DNA from: Bacillota bacterium
GTDB taxonomy: Bacteria; Bacillota_A; Clostridia; Lachnospirales; Lachnospiraceae
Length of the DNA stretch: 64,000 bases
Reading direction: 5' to 3'
Assembly (NCBI GenBank): GCA_023407175.1
Contig: JAEYMU010000017.1
Span: 62,001 to 126,000 of the forward strand
The position numbers were made by a program, and so were the translations under genes. Below the pieces are notes generated by a model that made no database searches, was not told the DNA's origin, and saw nothing but the letters and a program-made list of their open reading frames with translations. Below are positions 43,156 through 52,584 of the stretch, piece by piece. How positions within the stretch are numbered: position 1 is the stretch's first letter; each line of letters opens with the position of its first letter.

Positions 43156-44124
43156 ATGAAAATTGTAATACTGGACGGATATACTGAGAATCCGGGAGAT
43201 TTAAGCTGGGAAGGCTTTGAACAGCTCGGAGAACTGACGGTCTATGAACGGACAACCTATACAAGCGCCGAGAGGAACCGTATTATTGAGCGGGCAAAGG
43301 GTGCCGGGGCTGTTATTTTGAATAAAACTCCTCTGGATGCGGAAACACTGCGCCGGCTGGTACCGGAGCTTCGGTATGTCGGTGTGCTTGCAACCGGCTT
43401 TAATGTGGTGGATGTGGATACGGCGAAGGAGCTGGGCGTGACGGTATGTAATGTTCCCACATACGGAACAATGGCAGTGGCACAGTTTACCATGGCTCTT
43501 TTGCTGGAGCTTTGCCACCATGCCGGTGCACATGCAGAGGCTGTGCATCAGGGAAGATGGGAAGTCAATCCGGATTTTTGCTTCTGGGATTATCCACTGA
43601 TTGAGTTGGCCGGAAAAACCTTCGGAATTATCGGTCTGGGACGAATTGGACGGGCAACCGCTAAGCTGGCTTCCGCTTTTGGTATGAGGGTTGTGGCTTT
43701 TGACGAATATGTAGCCGCATCAGAGGAGGCAACGATGCTTTCCCTCGACGAGGTACTTTCTCAAAGTGATGTCATCAGCCTGCACTGCCCGTTGTTTGAA
43801 GCTACACGCGAAATTGTCCGTGCGGAAACCATTGCGAAGATGAAGGATGGGATTTGGCTGATTAATACCTCCCGTGGTCCGCTGGTGAACGAGGAAGACC
43901 TGGCAGCCGCACTACACAGCGGAAAGGTTGGAGGAGCTGCGCTGGACGTCGTATCCACAGAACCGATTCTGCCGGATAACCCGCTGAAGGCAGCGCCCAA
44001 TTGCCTGATTACGCCGCATATTGCCTGGGCCTCCAAGGAAAGCCGGCAGCGCCTGATGGATATTGCGGTACTCAATCTGGAAGGCTTTTTGGCCGGCATG
44101 CCACGGAATATCGTAAATCTATGA
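43156..44124 (+). CDS. D-isomer-specific 2-hydroxyacid dehydrogenase (hydroxypyruvate/glycerate reductase-like)
   Basis: 322 residues from ATG 43156 (GGAGGAA just upstream), two bases after the aldolase stop. Rossmann motif GIIGLGRIGRATAKLASAFG, catalytic Arg in INTSRGPLVNE, Glu in VVSTEPIL and His in TPHIAWASKES. It would reduce a 2-keto acid or tartronate-semialdehyde-like aldehyde product of the upstream aldolase with NADH, or oxidise a D-2-hydroxy acid. A terminator follows, closing the three-gene operon. Confidence 0.92.
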   Translation: MKIVILDGYTENPGDLSWEGFEQLGELTVYERTTYTSAERNRIIERAKGAGAVILNKTPLDAETLRRLVPELRYVGVLATGFNVVDVDTAKELGVTVCNVPTYGTMAVAQFTMALLLELCHHAGAHAEAVHQGRWEVNPDFCFWDYPLIELAGKTFGIIGLGRIGRATAKLASAFGMRVVAFDEYVAASEEATMLSLDEVLSQSDVISLHCPLFEATREIVRAETIAKMKDGIWLINTSRGPLVNEEDLAAALHSGKVGGAALDVVSTEPILPDNPLKAAPNCLITPHIAWASKESRQRLMDIAVLNLEGFLAGMPRNIVNL

Positions 44125-44145
44125 GATTGCTTTGTTATAAGAAGG

Positions 44146-44181
44146 AAGAGGCTCCCCAAAGCGAGGGAGCCTCTTCTTTTT
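44146..44181 (+). terminator. Rho-independent terminator
   Basis: AAGAGGCTCCC and GGGAGCCTCTT arms with CTTTTT after. It lies between the dehydrogenase gene and the convergent Asp-box gene. Confidence 0.88.
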
Positions 44182-44190
44182 GACGGTATC

Positions 44191-45981
44191 TTACACGTAC
44201 CAGTCACCGCCCATGGGTTTGACATCCTTGAGGGGACAGGGCGCGTGTACGGAGGAAAGCCACGCAATTTGTCCGTTCCTGCTTTGCAAAATGCCGCATT
44301 CGAGAAGTGCTGCTTGAAGCTCCTTGGGAAGCTCGGAGGGAGGCAGGCCTGCCTCGCCGGTGAAGGGCTCAAGAATTTGTGCAAGCTTTGGAAAGTGTTC
44401 CTCAAGCTGCGGAGAGAGAAAGAGTGTCCCCCCGGCAAAATAGGCGGCATGTGGGTAACGGCAGCGCCGATGGGGTGTAAGGGCCGCTTCCACCATCAGG
44501 GGACCGTCGCAGGGATTGTAGCGGCTTCCATGTTCCGGCCGGAATACCACATCTACATTATAATAGTAGTGGATGTCCGGATGATTGTCAAACATGGCAG
44601 CGTGTACAAAGGCTCTGCCCTCGGTGTCGGTTTCGGCGCTGATTTGGATGGGAGCCTCACTTTGGGGCTGGGAGCTGTAGCTTCCGTCCGTATTCCAGAC
44701 AGCGGTAAAGCGGAAGGTTAGTTTTTCACCGGGAACAGGACGGCCTCCGGCACGTAGAATAGCCATATATTCATTCGTATAATGGCTGCCATCCTTAGAA
44801 AGCTGTCTCGCCAGGCTTAATGTGCAGGCGGGTGACAGCTTATTGTCCACACGGAAAAAATCCGCTCCGAGCCACATATCATGCTGTCCTACGGCAGCAT
44901 CGCCGCCGTAATGCCCAAAATTGGCGATGGTACCGTCGGGAAGAAGCAGCAGGAAGGGCTGATAAAGACTTGGCTCTACGCCATCCAGCTCATACCAGTT
45001 TTCGCCGTAATCGTTGGAGCAGGAATAGGGCTTGCCGCGCCGGCTGCCGACTATAAGTCCGTCGGGCAGCATGACCAGGCTTTCGGGAACAAAGCCGCCC
45101 TGTGCGTTGCGGGTCGGGTCCTGCGGAGCACCCCGGCGTATGCTGTAAAGGGTTCCGTTAATATAGCTGCTGCCCCGTCGCTCAACAAACTGGCGGGCAA
45201 CCGGAGTGCCCTGCACATCACCGGCAATGAACAGTAGTCTGCCGTCGGGGCATTCCGCAACATCATATTCGTGGGCGCCGACGCCGGGCAGAATATAATG
45301 CGGCCCGTCGAAGGAACGTCCGTCGCGGCTTGTCATGAAAAAGGTCTGGATTTTATGGATATAGGTTTCTCCGGGAAGCATGGTATTGCGTGTCGTGCGC
45401 TCCTTCCCGGGACCCCACGGAGTGCCGTACAGGCTTGCCAGCAGGATGATCGTGCCGTCGCTTAGACGGCGGCTGCGCCAAAGATAGGGAGCACAGCCCT
45501 CCAGCAGGCGTGTCACCGGCGTCCAGGAATGTCCGCCGTCAGTGCTTTCCCGCACCTCAATATAGTCGCACCAGCCGGTTCGTGCTTCGTTGATGCGGGG
45601 TACATCCATGCCGATAATACGTCCGTCAGGGAAGCCCACATTGCAAAAGGAGCCCTGCTCAAGCTGGCAGCGTCCTGTTTCTGTAAAGGTGTGTCCGCCG
45701 TCGCTGCTCATCATGTAGACACGAAAGCTGTATTGCTCGGCATCGCCGCATTCCACAGAGCAGTAGGATACCGGTGCACCCACGGCCTCGCCCATTTCAA
45801 GCCTGGCGGGAATATAGCCGGGATTTGGGGCCTGCAAAGTTTCCTTGAAGGAGAGCCCGATTCGCCCGTCACCATAATCAAAGGCCGTCGCCCATGCTAC
45901 AAAGCCCGGGCGCTTTTCCGGGATATAGAGTGTCTCCCGGCGTGAATCAACGGCTGTAAGTCCATGTCCGAATGTTTTCAT
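44191..45981 (-). CDS. Asp-box (BNR-repeat) sialidase-like protein, cytoplasmic
   Basis: 596 residues without signal peptide or anchor. Several Asp boxes are visible: SSDGGHTFTE, STDGGHSWTP, SRDGRSFDG and SNDYGENWYE, spaced as in six-bladed sialidase propellers. The classical sialidase Arg triad cannot be confirmed by eye. The C-terminal 200 residues are not propeller-like. Family members hydrolyse sialic acids or related glycosides, usually outside the cell; the cytosolic location is unusual and suggests action on an imported disaccharide. It is the last gene of a seven-gene minus-strand operon and overlaps the Gfo/Idh gene. Confidence 0.75.
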   Translation of the reverse strand: MKTFGHGLTAVDSRRETLYIPEKRPGFVAWATAFDYGDGRIGLSFKETLQAPNPGYIPARLEMGEAVGAPVSYCSVECGDAEQYSFRVYMMSSDGGHTFTETGRCQLEQGSFCNVGFPDGRIIGMDVPRINEARTGWCDYIEVRESTDGGHSWTPVTRLLEGCAPYLWRSRRLSDGTIILLASLYGTPWGPGKERTTRNTMLPGETYIHKIQTFFMTSRDGRSFDGPHYILPGVGAHEYDVAECPDGRLLFIAGDVQGTPVARQFVERRGSSYINGTLYSIRRGAPQDPTRNAQGGFVPESLVMLPDGLIVGSRRGKPYSCSNDYGENWYELDGVEPSLYQPFLLLLPDGTIANFGHYGGDAAVGQHDMWLGADFFRVDNKLSPACTLSLARQLSKDGSHYTNEYMAILRAGGRPVPGEKLTFRFTAVWNTDGSYSSQPQSEAPIQISAETDTEGRAFVHAAMFDNHPDIHYYYNVDVVFRPEHGSRYNPCDGPLMVEAALTPHRRCRYPHAAYFAGGTLFLSPQLEEHFPKLAQILEPFTGEAGLPPSELPKELQAALLECGILQSRNGQIAWLSSVHAPCPLKDVKPMGGDWYV

Positions 45982-47138
45982 AAGCTCCTCCTGAAGGAAT
46001 CCTTCTCTAATGCGACAGTGCGCTGCTCCTGTTGGGAAAGGAGCGCTGCCGTAAGAACCTGATGGCTGCGCCTCGCTTCGTCCGGGGTAAAGCAGCCGAA
46101 TTGACAGGGCAGCCCCCGAAGCTCGCTGATAAATGCCGCAAACATCTGAAGCAGGGAATCGGAAAAGCCGAATTCAAAAATCCCCCCGGTAATGACAGGA
46201 AACTGCGGCTTTTGTCCAAGCACCAGGCGGCTCCAGGCCTGCTCACGCCCAACAGCCTGGGTATAGTAAACCGCATTGGGATCGTCGGTGGAGAAACGTG
46301 CGGACATATCCAGTCCATAAAGCTCATATTCCACGGTATTGGTGCAGCCGGGAGCCATCCGCTTCATTTCAAAAATCAGCGGAAATTCATCCCCTGCCTC
46401 ATTTTTGCCGCAGCAGTTAAGAATAGCATTGTCCCAGGTTTCACAGGGAACCATATTGCCGCTTTTGTCCGGGCGTTCTTTCACCAGATTTGCCAGCTGC
46501 GCCGATACGGTCTCGGGAAAAATTCCAAGATGGAAGGGCAGGTGCTGTGTGTGGATGCCCAGATCGCCCATGCAGCCATAGTCCCCGTTCATGGAGAGAG
46601 TGCGCTTCCAGTTGATCGGCTTTTTTAAATCCATGTCAGAGCTGTGCCTGATGGCAAAGCGCGCTTCAATGATACGTCCGAAGCGTTCTTCCCGATACCA
46701 CCGAATCATCTGCTGCACTGCCGGATAAAAGGGGAATTCACTGGCGCACCGCACAAAGACCCGGGGATTTTCCTTCATGGCGGCTTCGATTTCCTCATAA
46801 GCGGCCAGATCCATGCCGAAGGGTTTTTCGCCGATCAGGTGCTTTCCTGCGCGAATGACATCGCTGTAAACCTTTGCGTGGAGATGATGCGGCACGGCAC
46901 AGTAGACGGCCTCCACTTCGGGATTTTCCAACAGCTCCTGATAATTATGATAAAAATAAACAGTATCCGGAACCTGACGAAACCAATTCAGATTGTCTTC
47001 GGACAGGTCGCACGCGGCAACAATGACCGGACGGGGGATAGAAGCGTCCAGGTGCAGCCATCTTAGGGAAGCACTGGCGAATTCCCTTCCCATCAGGCCG
47101 CAGCCGATTACGCCGAATTTTACAGTAGCAGTATTCAT
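45978..47138 (-). CDS. Gfo/Idh/MocA-family NAD(P)-dependent oxidoreductase
   Basis: 386 residues. N-terminal Rossmann motif VKFGVIGCGLMGREFA, the EKPFG loop (catalytic Lys) and GDYGCMGDLGIHTQHLPFHL with the His of the family. It oxidises or reduces sugars, cyclitols or their derivatives, including 3-keto-glycosides. It overlaps both neighbours by four bases. A second Gfo/Idh protein is encoded at the operon head, so two oxidations, or an oxidation and a reduction, are likely in the same pathway. Confidence 0.9.
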   Translation of the reverse strand: MNTATVKFGVIGCGLMGREFASASLRWLHLDASIPRPVIVAACDLSEDNLNWFRQVPDTVYFYHNYQELLENPEVEAVYCAVPHHLHAKVYSDVIRAGKHLIGEKPFGMDLAAYEEIEAAMKENPRVFVRCASEFPFYPAVQQMIRWYREERFGRIIEARFAIRHSSDMDLKKPINWKRTLSMNGDYGCMGDLGIHTQHLPFHLGIFPETVSAQLANLVKERPDKSGNMVPCETWDNAILNCCGKNEAGDEFPLIFEMKRMAPGCTNTVEYELYGLDMSARFSTDDPNAVYYTQAVGREQAWSRLVLGQKPQFPVITGGIFEFGFSDSLLQMFAAFISELRGLPCQFGCFTPDEARRSHQVLTAALLSQQEQRTVALEKDSFRRSL

Positions 47139-48682
47139 TTTGCACCGCCTTTCAAAAGCTTCAGAGATTTACGCATGGCATCAAGAATGTGGTCCGTCAT
47201 GCTTTTTGTTGTAATAATTGGCAGCTTGGTAAGCGCCACGGGAGGACAGTTTGGCTTGTAGGTCTGGGCGCTGATGTCAATGCCATACAGCGTGTTCATG
47301 GACCGGCAGAAGGCCACAGCGATATCGACCGCATCAAAACAGAGCGCCGTCATCATTCCGTCGCCCTCTACCCCGCTGCAGTATTCAGGGAAGTCCAAAG
47401 CAAGACGGCAGACGGCTTTGTGGTAATAGCGACTGTTTGAGGTGATTTCGGAGCCGTTTCCCGCAATAAACTCCATGGTAATAAGATAGGCGAGACTTGC
47501 CAGCTCCTCTTGGCCGTTGGTGACTAGTGCGCCGAATTGACTTAAGCTGTCAAAGGCGGCGCTGGCGAGAACCTTGCTGGCAGGGTAGCAGCCTCCGGGG
47601 AAGCCCTTGCCAATGGATACAAAATCCGGTGCCAGACCGTAGTGCCGGAACAGGAACAAGCCGTCATACCAGGCACAGGACTGGATCTCGTCGCACAGAA
47701 CCGGCGTATCGCTTTCGCGGCAAAGACGGTAGGCTTCCTGCAGGTAATCCTCTCGCAGGCGAATTCCGCCGTAGTTCATAAGAATTATTTCGTGGCAGAA
47801 GCCGGCAGTTTTATAGGGCGGGGTGTTCCATTTTGCGATTGCCCGGGCAAAGCCTGCGGCATCGTTAATCGGGACGCTTTCGACGTGGTAGATGCTATTT
47901 TCCTCCGCTTTTTCCAAAAGCTTGGGCCAAAGTCCGCGCAATGTCTGCGCAAAAATCGTCGTACCGTGATAGTTGCCTGTAATTCCCCCCGCGTTATCCG
48001 CCATCACAAGGAAAACAGGTATGCGTTCCTCAAAGGGGGCGCTTTTCTCCTCCAGCGGATAGAAGCGCGAGAGCATCATCTTCAAGGCTGCTTCCACTGC
48101 CAGTGAGCCGGTTTCGAGGTTGATGACCCTGTTCAGAACGCCGGGCTTACAGGTGCATATAAGGGCCTCCATTTCTTTTGAACAGGGATCAACACCGTTT
48201 GCCGCGGCAACCAGCCTGCGTTCAAGCGTGCGGGTAATAAAGCCGCGTGTGTTGTTGTGGGTGGCGTTGGGAATGCCCAGCCTCTTAGCCTTTTCAATCA
48301 GATTATAACCGGGAAAGGAATGGCCCAGCGGAATGTGGTAATGCTCACTTTTTCCTGCAAAATACAGCCTTCCGTCCTCACCGAGCCGAAAGCAGCCAAA
48401 GCCGTTTAAAGGTGCGGACGAGTTGTGCTGCGCTGCACGGAAGGAATCAGAGGGGGCTCCGTACTCCCGGGTTTCAAAAGCCGGAGCCATTTGCTGCATC
48501 AATTGGCCCATCAGCTCCTCCTGCCTTAAAGCAAAGGACTCCGGGTAAAAATTTTCCCGTTCACGGGCGATAGAAAGCAGGGCTGCTTCATCTTCGCCTG
48601 TCAGCGCGGCACGCGCCCTGCAGACAGCGGTGATATATTCTTCTCCCAGCAGATCGGCTAAGGATCGTTGTATATTTTTCAC
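47135..48682 (-). CDS. Class III PLP-dependent aminotransferase
   Basis: 515 residues from GTG 48682, which has GGAGG seven bases upstream; the ATG at 48706 lies before that RBS. Fold type I class III landmarks: VLCDEIQSCAWYDG (Asp), the Schiff-base Lys segment FVSIGKGFPGGCYPASK, and GDGMMTAL. Class III enzymes act on omega-amino groups or glutamate-semialdehyde-type substrates. In a sugar operon with two dehydrogenases it may remove or add an amino group on a sugar or aldehyde. A 141-base gap before it holds no feature I recognise. Confidence 0.88.
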   Translation of the reverse strand: MKNIQRSLADLLGEEYITAVCRARAALTGEDEAALLSIARERENFYPESFALRQEELMGQLMQQMAPAFETREYGAPSDSFRAAQHNSSAPLNGFGCFRLGEDGRLYFAGKSEHYHIPLGHSFPGYNLIEKAKRLGIPNATHNNTRGFITRTLERRLVAAANGVDPCSKEMEALICTCKPGVLNRVINLETGSLAVEAALKMMLSRFYPLEEKSAPFEERIPVFLVMADNAGGITGNYHGTTIFAQTLRGLWPKLLEKAEENSIYHVESVPINDAAGFARAIAKWNTPPYKTAGFCHEIILMNYGGIRLREDYLQEAYRLCRESDTPVLCDEIQSCAWYDGLFLFRHYGLAPDFVSIGKGFPGGCYPASKVLASAAFDSLSQFGALVTNGQEELASLAYLITMEFIAGNGSEITSNSRYYHKAVCRLALDFPEYCSGVEGDGMMTALCFDAVDIAVAFCRSMNTLYGIDISAQTYKPNCPPVALTKLPIITTKSMTDHILDAMRKSLKLLKGGAK

Positions 48683-48823
48683 TATAATCCTCCGTTTCTG
48701 CCGCAAGCCCGGAAATTCGGGCGGCGGCGAAATATTTGCAAAGTATATTGTTGATAATCAGGCTGAATTGTACCTGAATTTCAATGTGTTAAAATTGCTC
48801 CTTATGTTCAGGCAAATGTCCTA

Positions 48824-50212
48824 TTACAGTTCCCTAAAGGAGATGCCGCACAGCTTGCACAGCATACGAATTCGCGGTGAATATTCACCCGGTACGATAA
48901 TCTCGTGGTGTGTGCCGCCCTCCTCGAGCCAGCGCGTTACCAGCTCTTCCACTCCGCTGTCCGGAGAGAAAAATAAATAGGGCATATCGCAGCCGGTCAG
49001 ATTGTCGTCCGGCAGGATGGTTCCGCCTGCTGCCACCAGCTTAAAGGCATCGCCGCCCTCATGCACCAGTGAAAGAACCCAGGCGCGTCCGGGACGCGGA
49101 GTAAATACAGGCGTAGGCGGGTTGGAGAGACCGCCCTCGTTAAAGACCCTGTCCATCAGGAAGGGCTTTTTCGCTGCAAGCGCCCAGTTGCCCTCACCTG
49201 CGTGGCAAAAGAGGATGGCCTTGCGTTCAAAATCCATCATATACATTTCACTGAAGCCGCAGGCTCCGCACAGGCTTTGCATCATGGCGCCCAGGGCTGC
49301 GGTGGAGGCATCCCCTTCGGCGGCATAGCCGTAGCCCTCCGCCATCAGGTGGGAGGCTGCCAGGAAGGGAAGCTGTGTAAAGCGTCCATCGGCGCCGCAT
49401 TCGTCAAAATGGATGGTATAGCCGGCGTAGCCGTTTTGCTCCACATAACGCTTAATGCCAAGATAATACCGCGCCGCTGTGGCGTGCACCTCCTGGGGCA
49501 TAGTCGGATCAATATCAAAGATTTCCCGGTCACACGCCATGGCAACAGCTACATCTTCGTTTGTTACGGCGGCACAGAGACCCTGCACCGTACCGATGGA
49601 GTCGTAGACAAATTCCGGACCAAGCTTGCGGTAAAAGGCCATGTCATCCGTGACTACATCCCCCATGCCGGGCAGCTTGCCGACGATGCCTATTTTCATG
49701 GAACGCATAGCGGTCGCCGTACGTGCGGCGGCGGCAAAATCCGCCATGAAGCGGGGGAAAGTCTCCGCTGTCCTGTCACCGGCAAAGAACAGGCAGGGGA
49801 TACCTGCACGGCGCAGGCAGTTGGCGTTGTCCTGGGCACCGTGAATTCCCTGGTTTACAGTGTACTCCCATTCTCCATAGGAAGAAAGAGCCGTACGGCC
49901 TGGCTGGATGAGCGCCAGTGCTAACGGCAGGCGGTTCTGTTGCATGGCGTGCACCAGATACTGCCCCTGGGAATAGCTCAAAAGAAAAATGACGATACCG
50001 TCCAGCCCGTCCCTATTGTAACGGGCGGTCAGCTCCTCGATATCTCCACGGTTTCTTGCGATTTTTGGAAAAATATACTCCGTAGTTTCGGAAATGCCTT
50101 CCAAAACCTCGGTAACGTACTGATACTGGGCCTGTGTGATACCCGGGAAAATCGGCTCGTATGCTTCCAGCAGCAGGCCCAATACACCGATTTTTGCTTT
50201 TTTACTGTTCAT
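48824..50212 (-). CDS. L-fucose/L-arabinose isomerase-like sugar isomerase
   Basis: 462 residues from ATG 50212 (AGGAGGAAAAG upstream). The segments DGIVIFLLSYSQGQYLVHAM, QPGRTALSSYGEWEYTVNQGIHGAQDNANCLRRAG and LPFLAASHLMAEGYGYAAEGDASTAAL match the C-terminally extended fucose/arabinose isomerase family. It should convert an aldose to a ketose with a divalent metal. The kinase gene upstream overlaps it by 11 bases, and a class II aldolase follows in the pathway order, reproducing the isomerase-kinase-aldolase logic of the fucose and rhamnose routes. The sugar is unknown. Confidence 0.82.
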   Translation of the reverse strand: MNSKKAKIGVLGLLLEAYEPIFPGITQAQYQYVTEVLEGISETTEYIFPKIARNRGDIEELTARYNRDGLDGIVIFLLSYSQGQYLVHAMQQNRLPLALALIQPGRTALSSYGEWEYTVNQGIHGAQDNANCLRRAGIPCLFFAGDRTAETFPRFMADFAAAARTATAMRSMKIGIVGKLPGMGDVVTDDMAFYRKLGPEFVYDSIGTVQGLCAAVTNEDVAVAMACDREIFDIDPTMPQEVHATAARYYLGIKRYVEQNGYAGYTIHFDECGADGRFTQLPFLAASHLMAEGYGYAAEGDASTAALGAMMQSLCGACGFSEMYMMDFERKAILFCHAGEGNWALAAKKPFLMDRVFNEGGLSNPPTPVFTPRPGRAWVLSLVHEGGDAFKLVAAGGTILPDDNLTGCDMPYLFFSPDSGVEELVTRWLEEGGTHHEIIVPGEYSPRIRMLCKLCGISFREL

Positions 50213-51692
50213 GCTTTTCCTCCTGTTCATATAAAGGCTTAATAGTTTGATAGACCCTATGCACACATTCCCTCTGAAGGCGATAGGCCTCGAAGGTTTC
50301 GGGCCGTGGCGTATATATCCTGCTGCTGCCCATAGCCGGGAGGGTATCCGGTGGCAGCAGTCCTTTGCCCCATGCCGCAAGAAGAGCGGCTCCTGTACTG
50401 GCAGCCTCCGTGCAATCCGGAATCCGGAAGGGACGCTCACATACATCGGCCTTCATCTGCATCCATAAAGCACTGCGGGCTCCTCCGCCCAGAGAAACAA
50501 CGGTTTCAGCCTTACAGCCCATGGAAGCCAGCAGGGAAAGAAAATCCGCCACCTGGTATGCGACACTCTCCATTACCGCGCGGACAAAATGAGCCCGGGT
50601 GGAGGAAAGCCGCGCCCCGAAGAATGCTCCTGTGGCTCCCGGAAGGAAATCCGGATTCACACTGCCGGACAGGTAGGGCAGGAACAATAATCCGCCGCAG
50701 CCGCAGGGAACGCTGTCCGCAAGGTCATCCATCCGGGTGTAAGCACTCTCCTGGGGTAAATCCCTGCAAAATTCGTTGCGGAACCATTTTAGTGCCATAC
50801 CGGCGGTATTGCCGATGGGCAGATAGATATATTTTCCCGGCAAAGCGTGACGGTAAACAGTGATACGCCGTCTGTCCGTGAATACGGGCTTATCGGTACA
50901 GGCGGCCATAACGAGTGCGGTTCCCGTTGTCTCGGTCACGGTTCCGGTATGTGCGCATCCGGCGGCAAGTGCGGCCGCCGTCTGATCCATGGCGCCGGTA
51001 ATAATGACAGCGGTGTCGGGCAGATCCAGCTCCCGTGCGCGGTCAGACAGAAGGGCTCCGACCGGCTGCCCGCATTCCAGTGCTTCCGGCAGCCTGCTTT
51101 CATCCACGCCTGCTGCAAAGAGAGCCTCCTGCCAGTATTCATCCCTTTGAAGGTTAAACCAGCCTGTGGAGGTTTGCAGGGATTTTTCGGTTACAAAGCG
51201 TCCGGTCAGCCACCATAGGATATAGTCCTCCAGCAGCAGGAATTTGTAGACTTGTGCATACAGCCCTGGCATTTCCTCCCGCAGCCAAAGCAGCTTGGCA
51301 AGAGGAAGGGAGTCCCCGATTTCCGGAAGTCCTGTGGTTTCGTAAAAGCTCTTTTCGGAAAGGGAGCTCCGCAGCTTTGCCGCCTGCCGCCGTGCACGTG
51401 CGTCTAGCCAGACAATGGCAGGGCAGAGGGGGGTTCCGTCTGCTTTCACGGGAATTAGTGTTTCACCCTGTGTGGTAACGCTGATGGCGGCAATGCTTTC
51501 GCGTCCGGTAAGCTGTGTGATTCCGCTTCGTATGGCCTCCAGATAACGCTCGGCCGGAGCCTGGACGAATACTCCTTTGCTGTCCAACGAATATTCTATA
51601 CGGACACAGTTTAGCAAACGAAGCTCGCAGGTGAACTGGGAAACCTTTACGGAGGTGGTGCCGACATCGAGCGTCAATATGGTGGGAATCAT
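50202..51692 (-). CDS. FGGY-family carbohydrate kinase (xylulokinase/rhamnulokinase-like)
   Basis: 496 residues from ATG 51692 (GGGAGGG upstream). N-terminal ATPase fold ILTLDVGTTSVKVSQF, then VSVTTQGETLIPV, PAIVWLDARARRQA, the FGGY central ITGAMDQTAAALAAGC (catalytic Asp) and TGTALVMAA, and C-terminal VVSLGGGARSALWMQMKADV. It phosphorylates a ketose or polyol, most simply the product of the isomerase. It overlaps the isomerase gene and lies four bases after the aldolase stop. Confidence 0.92.
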   Translation of the reverse strand: MIPTILTLDVGTTSVKVSQFTCELRLLNCVRIEYSLDSKGVFVQAPAERYLEAIRSGITQLTGRESIAAISVTTQGETLIPVKADGTPLCPAIVWLDARARRQAAKLRSSLSEKSFYETTGLPEIGDSLPLAKLLWLREEMPGLYAQVYKFLLLEDYILWWLTGRFVTEKSLQTSTGWFNLQRDEYWQEALFAAGVDESRLPEALECGQPVGALLSDRARELDLPDTAVIITGAMDQTAAALAAGCAHTGTVTETTGTALVMAACTDKPVFTDRRRITVYRHALPGKYIYLPIGNTAGMALKWFRNEFCRDLPQESAYTRMDDLADSVPCGCGGLLFLPYLSGSVNPDFLPGATGAFFGARLSSTRAHFVRAVMESVAYQVADFLSLLASMGCKAETVVSLGGGARSALWMQMKADVCERPFRIPDCTEAASTGAALLAAWGKGLLPPDTLPAMGSSRIYTPRPETFEAYRLQRECVHRVYQTIKPLYEQEEKHEQ

Positions 51693-51696
51693 GCGC

Positions 51697-52536
51697 TTAA
51701 GCCCTCCCTGCAGAACCGAACACATCAATAAGACGCATGGTTTCCTGCTTTACGCTTTCCATAACGTAGGGCATAAGCTCAAACGCGCCGGTTTTTTCCG
51801 AAAATGCCCGGTGTGCGGCGCGGGCGGCCGTAAGATTATTATGGGTGAAAATATTGACCTTGCTGATTCCGGCAGTAATAACTGCACGAAAATCCTCATC
51901 GGACAGACCGCTTCCCCCGTGCAGTACCAGGGGGACAGCGCAGGCGTCAGAGATTTTCTTCAACATGTCAATGCTAAGAACCGGTTTAGTAAGATATAGG
52001 CCGTGAGCCGTGCCGATGGCTACCGCCAGTGCATCACAGCCGCTTTCCTCCGCAAAGCGGAGCGCGTCCGCCGGTTCGGTATAGATTGTTTTTGCAATGG
52101 CCTCCTCCGCACTGCCGTTGGAACCGACATGTCCGATTTCCGCTTCAACGGAGCAGCCCTTTGCGTGGGCGTAGGCAGTCATTTCCCGGATGTTGTGCAC
52201 GTTTTCTTTAAAGGGAAGCATACTACAGTCATACATAACGGAGGAAAAACCGATGTCCACCGCCTTCCTTACCAATTCCGGAGAAAAGCCGTGGTCAAAA
52301 TGCAGCGCTACAGGAACCTTCGCGCGCCTTGCCATTCCAAGCATCATGTCCCCGTATTCCTCAAGGGAAGCTCCCGGCAGAAGGCTTTCTGCCGGACCTA
52401 TGATCACAGGGCTGCTTTTCTCCTGTGCAGCGGCGAGAATACCCCTGGTCATTTCAAGTGTTACGCAATTGAAAAGGCCGACCGCGTATCCCTGCCTGCG
52501 TGTATCCTTCAATATCTCCTGCAAATTTACAAGCAT
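51697..52536 (-). CDS. Class II (zinc) ketose-bisphosphate/ketose-phosphate aldolase
   Basis: 279 residues from ATG 52536 (GGAAAGGAAA upstream; the upstream ATG at 52572 lacks a Shine-Dalgarno). Metal and catalytic motifs: ALHFDHGFS (His/Asp), VEAEIGHVGSNG, AVAIGTAHGLY (His) and PLVLHGGSGLSDEDF (His). Class II aldolases of this size act on fructose-1,6-bisphosphate, tagatose-bisphosphate or ketose-1-phosphates, releasing DHAP. With the adjacent kinase and isomerase this gives a full aldose-to-triose route. Confidence 0.93.
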   Translation of the reverse strand: MLVNLQEILKDTRRQGYAVGLFNCVTLEMTRGILAAAQEKSSPVIIGPAESLLPGASLEEYGDMMLGMARRAKVPVALHFDHGFSPELVRKAVDIGFSSVMYDCSMLPFKENVHNIREMTAYAHAKGCSVEAEIGHVGSNGSAEEAIAKTIYTEPADALRFAEESGCDALAVAIGTAHGLYLTKPVLSIDMLKKISDACAVPLVLHGGSGLSDEDFRAVITAGISKVNIFTHNNLTAARAAHRAFSEKTGAFELMPYVMESVKQETMRLIDVFGSAGRA

Positions 52537-52584
52537 ATCGTTTCCTTTCCGCGGGAAAAAATCCCGCATCACTTATTTTTTAGG

